From Synchiropus splendidus (taxonomy: Eukaryota > Chordata > Actinopteri > Syngnathiformes > Callionymidae), in NCBI RefSeq assembly GCF_027744825.2, contig NC_071334.1, forward strand, positions 2,824,437 to 2,888,436: a DNA stretch of 64,000 nt. Direction: 5' to 3'. The notes beneath the pieces are model-generated. The model was not told the DNA's origin. It worked only from the letters and a program-made list of their open reading frames with translations, and did no database searches. Below are positions 34,469 to 46,968 of this stretch, in pieces. The translations under genes were made by a program, and so were the position numbers. Each line of letters begins with the position of its first letter. The first letter of the stretch is position 1.

Positions 34469-35451
34469 AGTAAAACATTCATTACTGTCACTTGTATATT
34501 GATATCAATGTAAAATTACTCCAAACATTTGTGTGATTAACAAAATATAAAGTATTCATGGCGATTTCACCAGAAATCCAGTGAATTGCAACCAGAAAAC
34601 AAGAACAAGACTAGAACACAATAACAAGACTATCAACGAGAAGAAATGCACATTTCCATGAACGCATCGCAGATGCACAGAGCACAACTGTTGTCTACAG
34701 TTACGGTGATACAGACCACTCACATTGAAGTGTGTCGTGTATGGACTATTTAGTCCATCGGAGTAATATTATCTGTTGTGCCTTGTCACGCACTATTTGT
34801 TGTTCTAGCGCATTGATCTGCCTGTCTAAGATTGACGCTCCAACCGCTCGCTGGTAAAGTTGTGCGATACGAAACTCTGCCTCCGTTTGGATTATTTGCC
34901 ACAAACACCACAGAATGGACAACTAAGGTGAGTAAAAACGCTTCATGTTAACATGTCTGGGGGAACGAAACACCTTGTTTCTATTCCTTGTGACCGGGGG
35001 CGGCAAGCTTTGCGCCCGAGGTGCGTTCAAGGAACTCAGCATTTTATTGGCTTCGGCAGTTTTGGTATAAAATTATCTGGTGGCAATCGGGCGACATCGA
35101 TATCATTTTCCATAGTTTACAAATCCCATAGATTTGTCGAGTGCTTTGACACCACTGACAATATATAAGTAAGAGCGATGAACGATTTACTAATGAGCAG
35201 TTCGTTTTCCCCACAGCATTTGAACGCATATTTTGGAAAAAAAAAACACAGTTGTGCTCTGTGCATCTGCGATGCGTTCATGGAAATGTGCATTTCTTCT
35301 CGTTGATAGTCTTGTTCTTGTTTTCTGGTTGCAATTCACTGGATTTCTGCTGAAATCGCCATGAATACTCTATATTTTGTTAATCACACAAATGTTTGGA
35401 GTAATTTTACATTGATATCAATATACAAGTGACAGTAATGAATGTTTTACT
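34469..35451. repeat. Foldback element: ~200-bp inverted arms
   Basis: 34469-34691 is the reverse complement of 35249-35451, with few mismatches and a 20-base insertion in the left arm. The arms enclose about 560 unique bases without a recognisable transposase. This could be a non-autonomous DNA transposon with long terminal inverted repeats, or two copies of one repeat in opposite orientation. Confidence 0.8.
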
Positions 35452-35700
35452 GATAGGGAGTAGGTTATTCCCCACAGTACCCAAACGCAATCTTTTTTTT
35501 AATCACCACTTGAAGCCCATTCTTGCCATGTGGGAAAAAAATAAAATCACCAAGCAAAAAAATAAATAAAAAATCACTCAGCAAAAACATCTTTTTTTAT
35601 GCTTGGTGATTTTGTTTTTTTGTTTTTTTTGGCTTGGTGATTTTTTTTTTCTGCTTGGTTTACTGGTTTTTTTTTTTTTTTTTTTTTACCTGGCGGAAAT
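35452..35700. repeat. Low-complexity A/T tract with inverted CTTGGTGATTTT motifs
   Basis: Runs of A and T, with AAAATCACCAAGC near 35541 facing GCTTGGTGATTTT near 35600 and 35630. Confidence 0.75.
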
Positions 35701-36535
35701 GGGATTCCATAAAAATTAGTAACTGCTTGCTGCTTCATTTTTGGCTTGTTTTGTTTGTTTTTGTTTTTGTCGTTTTCAATTGTATATGTCTATGCTTTGT
35801 GTTGTCCGTCTGTGTATAAATGTACTGCCATTTGACGTTGTAATGGACGTGTTTGATTTTTAGTAATAAACGAATGCATCACAATAGAATGCAATAGAAT
35901 TCCGACAGTCCATCTGACGAGAATTCCTGTGAATCGGACCCCGTGTTTCGCCGGACGATCATTTTAATTTCGGAAGCTCATTTCCGAGAACAAATTTGTG
36001 CCATTCACTCAACATCCACTAGATGGAGACAGAGACCGAGAAGAAGTTGGAGCGGTCCAGGGTTGAACTGCACGCAAAGGTGCTTTCAACATGTTTCAAG
36101 GACCCTTTGATTTACTCGTGACAAAAGAAGACATTCATTTTTAGATCCCACTGTTTAAAGGAGCAATAATCGGACTATGCACATTTCAAGTCAGCAACAA
36201 ACCGTTATTTCAGAACATCATAAAAAAGTGGGTTTGTTGAGATTTTACTGAAGTATTTCTAAAATAAATTGAATTTATCAAACAATAATGTCATTAACGC
36301 CACATATCTTCAAGAAAAAAATCTATAAAATAATAATGTAAACTTGAAAAACTCTTAGCAGAATGGTGAATGAGAATAAAAACTACATTTAACGACTGTC
36401 TAATTGTGAATGATTACACTCATGATTGAATTTTTATTCAACTGCATTTTTCTCTTCATTGATTTTTTTTCGACAAATTTACAATTCCCTGTTTATAATT
36501 CATCATGCAATTCATTAGAACTGTGAGTGAGTTGA
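35701..36535. other. Spacer, A/T-rich
   Basis: Nothing supported beyond base composition. Confidence 0.5.
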
Positions 36536-36890
36536 TACCGCCACCATCCGTTGCCGGGTCGCGGGGGCAGCAGCTTCAGAAGGTGGCGCGGTCCCGAGAC
36601 GCTCCCAGGCCGGAGAAGAGGTCTCATCACTCCACCTGGTCCTGGGTCGACCCCTCGGTCTCCTCCCAGCTGGCCGTGCCTGAAACACCTTCAGGAGGAG
36701 GCCTCCAGGGGGCGACCTCATGAGATGCCCGAAACACCTCAGCTGACTCCTCTCAGCAGCGGCTCAACTCCGAGTCTCTCCTGAGTGACAGAGCTCCTCA
36801 CCCTGTCTCTAAGGGAGATGCCCACCACCCGTCGGAGAAAACTCATTCTTTCGGTCACGACACAAGTCACAGCTCATGACCATAGGATGA
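36536..36890 (-). mobile_element. LINE C-terminal fragment, GRPRTRW family
   Basis: The minus strand reads FQARPAGRRPRGRPRTRWSD and AWERLG, the end of the LINE ORF seen in intron 2 of the zinc-finger genes, followed upstream on that strand by more of the same element to about 36890. It is decayed. Confidence 0.68.
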
Positions 36891-37519
36891 AGATCAGTAA
36901 ACAGAGCTTTGCTGCCACCATGACTATGATACAGGCATTGGATGAACACAATACTTGTAAAGTGTTTGTCGTATCCTCCCTGGTCCCACTGACGCGGCAG
37001 TAGGGGTAGGAATTATCGAGGACACCCACGTCGAGAATATACCGATTCATATTTAAGAAATTGGAGAATCGGGCGCCGCCTCGAAGGAAACTGTTAAGGT
37101 GTTAAGAAAAGCACATTGAAGTTGTTGTTTGACTTTAATAGTGGAATCAACCACTTGATCTGGAGTCATGATTTGCTGTCGGGATTTAATGTTCTTCTTC
37201 TGATCACAGGATCTCGTGTTGATGTTCGTCCTCAGGAAACAAAAACAATGTGAATACAACTGGCTTGATTTTATAAGATTTATTAAAGGAAATTGACACG
37301 AGCAGAGGGTGAATTTCTGTCCCTAAGATGATGCGTAGGCCTCAAAACGAATCGCTCTCCTTGCACTTGCTCAGGCAATGAACACCGCGTTTGCTGTGTC
37401 CACCCTACGGTGCGTGCACCGAGTCATCTGGCAGCGAGTATATGAACAGCACACTGAGAAACGCGCCGATGACGGAGCTGAAGACGCTCGAAGCTTCGAA
37501 CTGGCTGTACCACGTGACC
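36891..37519. other. Spacer, nothing recognised
   Basis: No supported feature. Confidence 0.5.
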
Positions 37520-37715
37520 GGTTCAGGAAGTGGGTCGAGCACAGCTTCTTCCCCTCGGCCGTCGGACTGTTGAATTCGTGAACAGCCTTGTTGTTTCTAC
37601 TTATTTTATTTTTTATTTTTTATTTTTTTTGTCAGCACTTTATTCCAAAGCACTTTCCTAGTTGGTGGGCTCCCCACTGACCATGGCAATAAAGTTGATT
37701 CTGATTCTGATTGTA
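37520..37715 (+). mobile_element. L2/Rex1-type LINE 3' end
   Basis: Matches 4255-4478: coding end (SSTASSPRPSDC or SFFPSAVGLLNS, depending on frame), T/A-rich tract, conserved 3' end and TGATTC tail. Confidence 0.78.
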
Positions 37716-38929
37716 TGTAAGCGGCATGAAACGCAATGGAGGTTCCCCGTTTTGTCAGGTTTCGTGAGCAGCTGTGTATCGATTATCAATTAATGTTGTC
37801 ATGGAACCATTGAGAAAGAGACAGTTTTCCCCGGTTTGGGAACACTTCGATCGTATCTCTGCCAACAAGGTCAGTATGTATAACAGATATAGTGGAGGAA
37901 ATTCTGTCAAAGAATAGAAACAAGCTCAGTCCAAAAACAGTTGAAAAAAATCTATTTTTGAATAAAAATAATTGGAATTAAATTTTGCTGTGTGTGTGTG
38001 TGCACATCTTATCCATGTCTTCTCAAACCCCATCACAGCATTTACCCCCATCTATGCCTTATGTTGTTGGTGACAATCCTACTGAAAGCTTTGGGCAACA
38101 GAAGTTCATGCTTGCAGAATCCTATATTTAATGTCCACTTGGTGGTGCCAGAGAGCAAATGAACCTTCTTGAAGAGTCGATGAAGTCGATCCAATTCCTC
38201 CAAAAGCCTCAGTTCTTCAGGAAGCTTCATCTCACCATCACTACCGCGTGCAGTGGACCAATCCCTGAGGTCCGTCTGACCTTATTTTGGTTTATTCAGT
38301 CAGAGCTACCCTTCAACAGCGATCCATTCCTTCAGTATCTGATTCAGGTTTACAAATATCTCAATAGAAATGTACCTGTCACACCTTCCACCTGTCACCT
38401 GCCACCTGCCGCCTGTACCGGCACACACTATTGCCGGTACAGGGTGAAGTGATATATTGGCGAGTCTCCTTCCCACTGAGAGTATGCCGTCAAAGACTAT
38501 CCTTCTCGGATCAAACCTACGACACAGAATTTTTAAGGAAGGGGGATACCCTCTATACCTTACCGGGGAACACTCCTGACACCGGAATTGACCTGCCGCG
38601 GTTTCAAATACTCCCCAAAAGAAGGAGTTACATACTTGCCAGCTGTGGATGAAAAAGTAGGCTCAATTGGTTTTTATGCCAATTAGTTTTATTGAAGCGA
38701 ATAAAAATGATATAGCCAAATTTGAAATGAAACAAACAAAGATTAAAAAAGATTTACAAAAATATTCCTAAGATGACGTATATCTTCTAGGTCCGTCTAA
38801 TGCTGTCCCATACGGGGCTCATAATATGAGTCGCGGAGTTGAGATGCTGTAAGACAGCAACGTGCGTCTTGTGTTTTCTTTTCTTCTGCTCTCCTTCTAT
38901 TTATATTCACCGTAATCCGTGCTTTAACC
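37716..38929. other. Spacer, nothing recognised
   Basis: Contains a short (TG)n at 37989-38002 and an open frame at 38431-38652 that matches nothing I know. A short inverted GCCGGTACAG/CTGTACCGGC pair lies near 38413-38443. Confidence 0.4.
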
Positions 38930-40990
38930 AGTAAATAAATCAATTGACGACAGGGTATTTCCCACATGATCGGAAGTTATGGCGAAATATGGTGACGTCA
39001 GAACTATGCTCAAATATGTACAAGCCGTTGCTACGGAGGTAGAACCATCTATGAGCTTCCTCCGTAGGAAGTAATTCCATATACCATGAGTCTGGTCCCT
39101 CACTACTGTGAGAGCCTCGCTTTTCTGCCGCTGCCCACCCGTGACAGTCGTCTCCACCCTCTTCACCTCCATTGAGGTCAGTCCATCAATATGACTGATC
39201 CAAAACACTTTAACTTTTTTGTTTTGACCACCTTTCTCCCCTGCATCTTCACCGAACCTCCTGCCTCTCTCTCATTTAAACAAGCGTATTGTGTCTTGGT
39301 TTTACTGAAACACATCCCTCTTGTCTCCAGCTCATGCCTCCAACTCTCCAGCTTCATCTCCAACTCATCTTTGCTCTCACTACAGATCACTATATTTTTG
39401 TCAAACATCATGGTCCATGGAGACACCCCCCGAACCGGGTCTGTGAATTGGCCTAGGACAATAGCAAACAAGAAGGGGCTGAGAGTTGACCCCTGAAGTA
39501 ATCCCACCTTGGAGCACTCTGCAACTCCTGCAGCACCCCTCACCACAGTCTCACTGCCCTCATACATGTCCTGCACTATCCTCACATACTTCTCTGGTGC
39601 TCCTGAATCCCTCATACAGTTCCATAGGTCCTCCCTCGGAACTTTGTCGTAGGCGCTCTCCAGTTGCACATAGAGACAGTGCAACTCCTTCTGTCTTTTT
39701 CGGTAGTCGTCTCTCAGCTTCGTCAAAGCAGTCAGCAGGTCTGTGACCATGCGTCCCATTGTGAAACCATACTGCTGCTCACTGATGCTGACTTCTCGTT
39801 TCAGCATGGCCCCAATAACTTGTTCCCACATCTTCATGGTGTGACTCTTCAACGTGACACAAATGGTAGAACCTTGCTTGTTCTTACGAATCTGCACCAG
39901 AAAACTCTTCCTCCACTCATCAGGCATCCTCTCAGATTTTAAGATCGTGTTGAACAGTCTGGTCAGAAACTTCACTGCTTGCGCTCCTAAGCACTTCCAC
40001 ACCTCCACTGGGATGTTGTCGGGTCCAACTGCTTTCCCTTTCTTCACCTTCCTGAGAGCTTCCTTTACTTCGTGCTCACGAATTTCCTCTGGCTCTTGCT
40101 CCCTACATTAATTTGTTCCCTGGGGCAACTTTCTGTTGCACCCTCTTCAGTGAACCCATCTTCATTGTGCTCCTCTCTCGTCCATGACGATACTCCCAAC
40201 ACTTTCTTTGCCGTTCCCCTCAGCAGTTTTGCTGTAGTTTCCCAGTCCTCTGGTAGCTCTTCCTGTCCACCCAGAGCCTCTTTTAACTCCTCCTTGAACC
40301 GTAAAACGCAGTCTTCCTCCCTCAACTTCCACCATTGAATCCTGGGCTCTATCTCTAACCTCATTCTACAGATCACTAGCCTGTGCTGAAATTGGGGAAC
40401 TGGCACCACCTCACAGTCTATTACCTCTTTCAGATTCACCCTTCTGCACATGATGTAATCTACCTGTGATCTCTTCTCTCCACTCTCAAACGTGACCCTG
40501 TACTCCTCTCTCTTCTGGAAAAACGTGTTCACCACCACCATCTCCATCCTCTTCGCAAAATCGATCAGCCTCTTTCCCGCAGGGTTCGGTTTCTTATATC
40601 CATGCAGACCCAACACTTCTTCATCTCCACTGTTCCCTTCACCCACATGGGCATTGAAGTCTGCTCCTATCACTACTCTCTCTGTCGGAGGGATCTGACC
40701 TATCAGCTCTTCCAGTTCGCTCCAGAACTTCTCTTTCTCCTCCTCCTTGCATCCAACCTGTGGGGCATAAGCACTGACAACGTTCATCACAACTCCACCA
40801 ATGTTTAGCTTCAAGCTCATGATCCTGTCTGACTTATCTTGCCGATCTACAACATACTTCTCATGCTCTTTCTTCAAAATGATGCCACTTGGTTTCCTGC
40901 ACGCACAATATCGACACCTTTTCTGTCCTCATCATATCACCTAGTTCTTTTCGTCTTATGGTCCCTACATTCAGCGTCCCCATACTCATG
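38930..40990 (-). mobile_element. RTE-type LINE, near-complete ORF, inactive
   Basis: Reading the minus strand from 40990: GTLNVGTIRRKELG and LCVQETKW (endonuclease start), then VVSAYAPQVGCKEEEKE, ERVVIGADFNAHVGEGN and SQVDYIMCRR. A linker and frame break near 40065-40110 follow. The reverse transcriptase has GKAVGPDNIPVEVWKC, SHTMKMWEQVIGAML and ISEQQYGF. Motif A reads YVQLESAYDKVP, where Asp is expected instead of Gln. The FADD box reads FDKN at 39394-39405. Both catalytic aspartate sites are therefore damaged. It is the most complete copy of this family here. Confidence 0.85.
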
Positions 40991-42203
40991 TCAGCACTGC
41001 GATCCATTTGTAAAGGTTCCTGGTACATCTCCCGTCCTGTCCACTGATCTCAACAGACATGTATGTCTCCGTGGTTTACCCCTCTTTCAAAGCGAGTGAC
41101 TTCCTGGTGGAGACGGTTGGCTGTGTCCATCATGGGTGATGGCACGTGCGTATGAGAGCGTTCACCTAGAGAAGAAAGAAATGCAGAAACCACTGAACAT
41201 TGTTTCCACTGTGAAACAAACACAATGAACACACATATTTTAGACTCATTTTTGGTGTGTACTATTGACAGCTCGACGAGGCATCATGAAACAGTGTTGC
41301 ATTATAAATGAAACTCAGTCTATCCATCTAGTCCGTCCATTGTGTCTATTAGCTGTGAAACTATTGGAAATAACTGTAGAACACCATTGTGTTTTTATTT
41401 TTTATTATATTTCAAACTCCAAATCATCTCACCTGCTGATTCTGATTCTCCAGTTCCCGTCTTCACTCTGGCTCGGTGTCTCCGAACTCCTGGTGATGGC
41501 AGTCCTCGGTTCTTCTGGTTTGGTTAAAATGAATATCCAGGCAGCTGTGCTCACCTCTCTCCTCCTCAGCTCCTGCTGTAATGTCTATTGGGGTTGTTGT
41601 CCACCTGCTTCCTGACAGAAGAGCAATCGTCGACGAGCCATGTTGAAAACCATAACTATTTGAACTCATTTTAATTCTCCTTTTGACTGAAATCATATTT
41701 TTAAAGTGGAATAAGAACCTGTATGATAATGACTGACTTTATTCAAAGAGTATAGTGAATAAGTGTGGGAGTTAAAGGGGCCCTAATGTGCATTCTGGGG
41801 CCCCTTTCACTTGCAAAATTTGGAAAACGTCGTTTTTGTTCAATGAAGATATCACACAATATCAACAATTCACCCCTGGACGTGTGGACTGGTGTTTTAT
41901 TTTATTTTATTTTATGCAACTGCCCTGCTGAGCGGACGGACTGTATGGACAGACCCCTCTGAAAAAAAACACTCAAAGTTTATGATTGTTGTGATTGTGA
42001 CCAACCCTCATGTACATTTTCTTCCAGACTAAAGAAGGTTTGCAACCACATTCTTCCTCAGAGAGGATGCTCATGCTAAGAATCTAAACTCACAAGTGTC
42101 AAACTGAATACCAAAAAGACTTGTATCGGTGCAGGTTTTCAGCCCTTTTGGGACTCAGTTTGACACAACTTCTCTAAATCATAGGAAACTGACAAAGTGA
42201 CAA

Positions 42204-42354
42204 ACCGGAAGTAGCCGTTTCTGCGGTTAATCTGACAGCAGCCGGTATTTTTTTCGCTCTCTGTTTAAACATTCTCTTTAGCTGGTTGAGATGATGGCAG
42301 CTGATAGTGTTGCAGTCAAGAGTATCAAGACAGGAACCAACTTTGAGTTTGAAA
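42204..42354 (+). promoter_or_regulatory. ETS-type site and possible first coding exon, unit 1
   Basis: ACCGGAAGT at 42204-42212 is a perfect ETS/GABP core. Seventy-nine bases after it ends, ATGATGGCAGC (42291) opens MMAADSVAVKSIKTGTNFEF, and GAAA|GTGAGA at 42355 could be a donor after 64 coding bases. This arrangement fits a housekeeping-type promoter plus first exon. It is equally possible that TTCTCTTTAG just before it is an acceptor. No downstream exon is recognised. Confidence 0.3.
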
Positions 42355-43582
42355 GTGAGACAAGACCAAGGCTGTACAGATGAGGCGTCTCAAACTGATC
42401 CACTCATCTGTTGTAGTGGGTGTTGGTTTTGTGAAAAACAGAAAACAGAGCTCCACAAAACAGCCAGTATCTTTCTATTAGAACACACATGTACAGAGAA
42501 ACACTTGACTCTCTGTACGTGTATGAGAGCATTTACCGAGAAAAGAAAGAAATGCTGAAACCATTTACTGATGTGAACATTGTTTCCACTGTCTGACAAA
42601 CTCACAATTCTCACACGTTTTAGACTCATTTTTGGTGTGTACTATTGACGGCTCGACGAGGCATCATGAAACATTATTGCATTATAAATGAAACTCAGTC
42701 TATCCATCTAGTCCGTCCATTGTGTCTATTAGCTGTGAAACTATTGGAAATAACTGTAGAACACCATTGTGTTTTTATTTTTATTATTTTTCAAACTCCA
42801 AATCATCTCACCTGCTGATTCTGATTCTCCAGTTCCCGTCTTCACTCTGGCTCGGTGTCTCCGAACTCCTGGTGATGGCAGTCCTTGGTTCTTCTGGTTT
42901 GGTTAAAATGAATATCCAGGCAGCTGTGCTCACCTCTCTCCTCCTCAGCTCCTGCTGTAATGTCTATTGGGGTTGTTGTCCACCTGCTTCCTGACAAAAG
43001 AGCAATCGTCGACGAGCCATGTTAAAAACCATAACTATTTGAACTCATTTTAATGCTCCTTTTGACTGAAATCATATTTTTAAAGTGGAATAAGAATCTG
43101 TATGATAATGACTGACTATATTCAAAGAGTATAGTGAATAAGTGTGGGAGTTAAAGGGGCCCTAATGTGCATTCTGGGGCCCCTTTCACTTGCAAAATTT
43201 GGAAAACGTCGTTTTTGTTCAATGAAGATATCACACAATATCAACAATTCACCCCTGGACGTGTGGACTGGTGTTTTATTTTATTTTATTTTATGCAACT
43301 GCCCTGCTGAGCGGACGGACTGTATGGACAGACCCCTCTGAAAAAAAACACTCAAAGTTTATGATTGTTGTGATTGTGACCAACCCTCATGTACATTTTC
43401 TTCCAGACTAAAGAAGGTTTGCAACCACATTCTTCCTCAGAGAGGATGCTCATGCTAAGAATCTAAACTCACAAGTGTCAAACTGAATACCAAAAAGACT
43501 TGTATCGGTGCAGGTTTTCAGCCCTTTTGGGACTCAGTTTGACACAACATCTCTAAATCATAGGAAACTGACAAAGTGACAA

Positions 43583-43733
43583 ACCGGAAGTAGCCGTTTC
43601 TGCGGTTAATCTGGCAGCAGCCGGTATTTTTTTCGCTCTCTGTTTAAACATTCTCTTTAGCTGGTTGAGATGATGGCAGCTGATAGTGTTGCAGTCAAGA
43701 GTATCAAGACAGGAACCAACTTTGAGTTTGAAA
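43583..43733 (+). promoter_or_regulatory. ETS-type site and possible first coding exon, unit 2
   Basis: Same arrangement in the second unit: ACCGGAAGT at 43583-43591, ATG at 43670, GTGAGA donor at 43734. The short frame is unchanged. Confidence 0.3.
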
Positions 43734-44275
43734 GTGAGACAAGACCAAGACTGTACAGATGAGACTGTACAGGCGTCTCAAACTGATCTGTTGTAGTGGG
43801 TGTTGGTTTTGTGAAAAACAGAAAACAGAGCTCCACAAAACAGCCAGTATCTTTCTATTAGAACACACATGTACAGAGAAACACTTGACTCTCTGTACGT
43901 GTATGAGAGCGTTTACCGGGAAAAGAAAGAAATGCTGAAACCATTTACTGATGTGAACATTGTTTCCACTGTCTGACAAACTCACAATTCTCACACGTTT
44001 TAGACTCATTTTTGGTGTGTACTATTGACGGCTCGACGAGGCATCATGAAACATTATTGCATTATAAATGAAACTCAGTCTATCCATCTAGTCCGTCCAT
44101 TGTGTCTATTAGCTGTGAAACTATTGGAAATAACTGTAGAACACCGTTGTGCTTTTATTTTTATTATTTTTCAAACTCCAAATCATCTCACCTGCTGATT
44201 CTGATTCTCCAGTTCCCGTCTTCACTCTGGCTCGGTGTCTCCGAACTCCTGGTGATGGCAGTCCTTGGTTCTTCT

Positions 44276-46356
44276 GGTTTCTATTTCACAGAAATGAAAG
44301 TGAAGTATTCAGGCGGCTCTCTTGGCCCTTCGATAGGGCTTACACTCTTCGTGGAAGATTGGTGAGGAGACCGTCTCGCTCTAACAGTCATCTGCATGTT
44401 GACCCGACTTCCAACGGCTAATATTCTTTAAACTATAGCAGCCCACTCTTGATGGTTGAAGTAAGACGTGTCAGCAGCTCACAGGCATTTACGACTGTTC
44501 TCGTCCTTGTTACCGACAAGCATTTGTTTTAGTGGCACTTCAGTTGTGGTGGCAACTCTGGCCTGTTGGCTAGTAAGAATGAGGCTTCCTCCTCGCCGGG
44601 AGGAAAACCTCAACCCAACTTTGGCGCAGGAGTCCTCAGCGACAAAGGCCAATTGAAAGAATAAAAATGGTTTTACTGAAACTTCTAGTTTCAGTCAAAT
44701 AATTATCTTCTCCTTACTTTGTGATGGTGATTTAACCCGAATGGGGGGTTGGTTATGGGGCCGCAGGTCCGAGGAGGCCGGTGGTGGGACTTGCTCCAGG
44801 TCTGAGGAACCTTGGCCGGGCTCTCGGGCCGGGGTGGGGCCCGCTGGCCTCAACCTCGAAGGGGAAGTAAAAAAGCAGCTGTCCTTCCTTTGCGGGTGGA
44901 GGAGCCGTGCCCAGCTCAAGGGAAACTTGAGGTTGGATAAAGGTCCTCGAAGTGGATTTCACTAGTTCATCTTGCAGAGGTTCCGTGAACAGCTGAGGTC
45001 TTTTCTGTTGTCAAAGAAGACGCTGGTCCCCGTCGGCTGGTTTGGGTTGAGAGCAGCGTTGTTCATCCAAAACTCCGAAGACGATATCTAAATTCTGCTT
45101 TTTATCAGCTGGTTTTATTACCTTTTGTGGTCACGCGGTGTCCGTCGCATCACACTTTGTGGTCCCCACACACTTTTTATGGACTTATCCGGGGTCGTTC
45201 AGACATGTCAGGACATCACCCGTCAGTAGCTGAACTTTTCTGCTTCCGGGAGCTCACTCAGGAAATACACACTTGAGATACACTCTCAGAGACACTGCAG
45301 ACAAGCTATCAGACTCATCTGTGATCACAGTCAAGCAAAAAAAGAAATCATTGCACGTTTAGACGGAGCATTACGTCAGCAAAGTTTGCAAACCTCTGTC
45401 AGAACCAGCATCATATCCTGACAGAGGAAGGTAGTGTCTATCACATGACAACGTTTGGAGTTTTTTCAGAGAAAACCCTTGTTTCATTGTGTATTTCATG
45501 TAAACACAGGATGTTGTCTAAACTTTGATGAGAATTACAGAAAAAAATATCTGTCAAAAATGAAGAGTAATCGAATTACGGCGTTCTCAGATTTTTATGG
45601 GCAAACTAAGCAATGAAACCACAGATGTTTGGTAACCTTCCAGCACGTATCGCGCTGTTCTCCGCCCCTGTATTTACCTGGCATCTTCAGCCAGACCAAC
45701 TACATAACCAGGTGGAGAACGTTCGCCACTTCCAATCCAGAAGCCACCGCAGGCTTAGTGGTGGTGGGTGCTGTCTGATTCTACTCTGACATGGTTCTAG
45801 TGCCGCTGTCGGCGAACTGTGGCCATCTGGTTGGAGTCTTCCTGATACGAAATGAGACTTTGCAAATGAGTTTACATGAGAGCTGCCACACCATCAGAAC
45901 TCAAGTCGCGGTGGATTCCTGCCGGACATTTGAGGAGATGGACCACTGCTGTCTGGATACAGATGTACTTCTTATGATTAAAAACTGGCGTTTTTGCTGT
46001 CAGCAATTCAGTGAGTGACAAAAGCTCCCCTCTGTTTCTCCATCACTTCTTGGATGGAAACACTTGACTGAAGGCCTGGGCGTAAAATGCATGGCTCAGG
46101 ACAGGAACCCTGGATAGTCCAATAAATATCATCCATTGAGGATCCTCAGGCAAGACGCGCAATGGTATAGCAGATTAATCGTCTCAGAATTCAGGACATA
46201 CTTCAATATATATATAAAAATGTAAGAGTTCATCTGTGTGTTCTTCTATATGTGGTCCCCTATAAATCTTAATTATAATTATAAATATAATTATCTTAAT
46301 TATATTGTGTCATGTAACATTTTTTTATTTGCTCTCTCAGCATATAATCTTCGAAT
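44276..46356. other. Spacer, nothing recognised
   Basis: Includes a G/C-rich part (44740-44900) and a 10-bp inverted repeat CCTCTGTCAG/CTGACAGAGG at 45393-45427. Several open frames overlap, but none looks like a known protein. Confidence 0.4.
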
Positions 46357-46968
46357 TCGATTAAAACATGAATCTAATTAATTTGAGAATTTAAGATTAA
46401 TTAATCTCAATTAATCACAGTTTAATGGTAGAAGAATATTTGCCACAAGAAGCCACATTTTTCAATTTGAATGAGTTTGGTATATTCCTGAATCAAACGA
46501 TGGAGCCATACATACATTTAAACAACAAAATATTGTTCACTTTTTATTGCATCACTTTGTCAACAGCACAATAAATCACCATGGTGGCTATATTCAAGAT
46601 TTTATATCACCTTATTTAAACTAAAGCTCTTTTCATGTCTTGAAAATATTTGTATAAGAAAGTCAAGTCCATTCAGAGTGGTGGAAACCCTGGTCATTGT
46701 GTAGTGAAAAACCTCCCTGAACCAAAGCAAACAGATGCTTTTGTTTGCTTTGGTTCAGGGAGGATTCCTCCATGTTTGTTGTTGTTGTTCTCATCCTAGC
46801 TGCCACGTGTCTGCTGCATCAGTGGGATCAGTGGAGCAGGAACTCCTGCACTGACAAAGGTTCCCTGTTGTCTGGAGAGAACACTGTTCTATTCAATTAA
46901 AATGATTATACGCGATTAAAATATTTTTAATTAATTAATTAATCGTTAAAGTCCCACAACTAATAATT
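46357..46968. mobile_element. MITE copy 2 with internal hairpin
   Basis: Same element as 31079-31714, same orientation. The 22-bp hairpin (46712-46733 with 46742-46763) is unchanged, while the ends differ by many substitutions and small indels. Confidence 0.6.

Larger units (their letters stand above)
41145..44275. repeat. Direct tandem array, ~1.38-kb unit, ~2.3 copies
   Basis: Unit 1 (about 41145-42525), unit 2 (about 42526-43905) and a partial unit 3 (to about 44275) align in the same direction. The marker TTTTAGACTCATTTTTGGTG lies at 41240, 42618 and 43998, giving periods of 1378 and 1380. Units differ by scattered substitutions and small indels. Unit 3 breaks off at GGTTCTTCTGGTTT. No known element is recognised. 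Confidence 0.92.
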
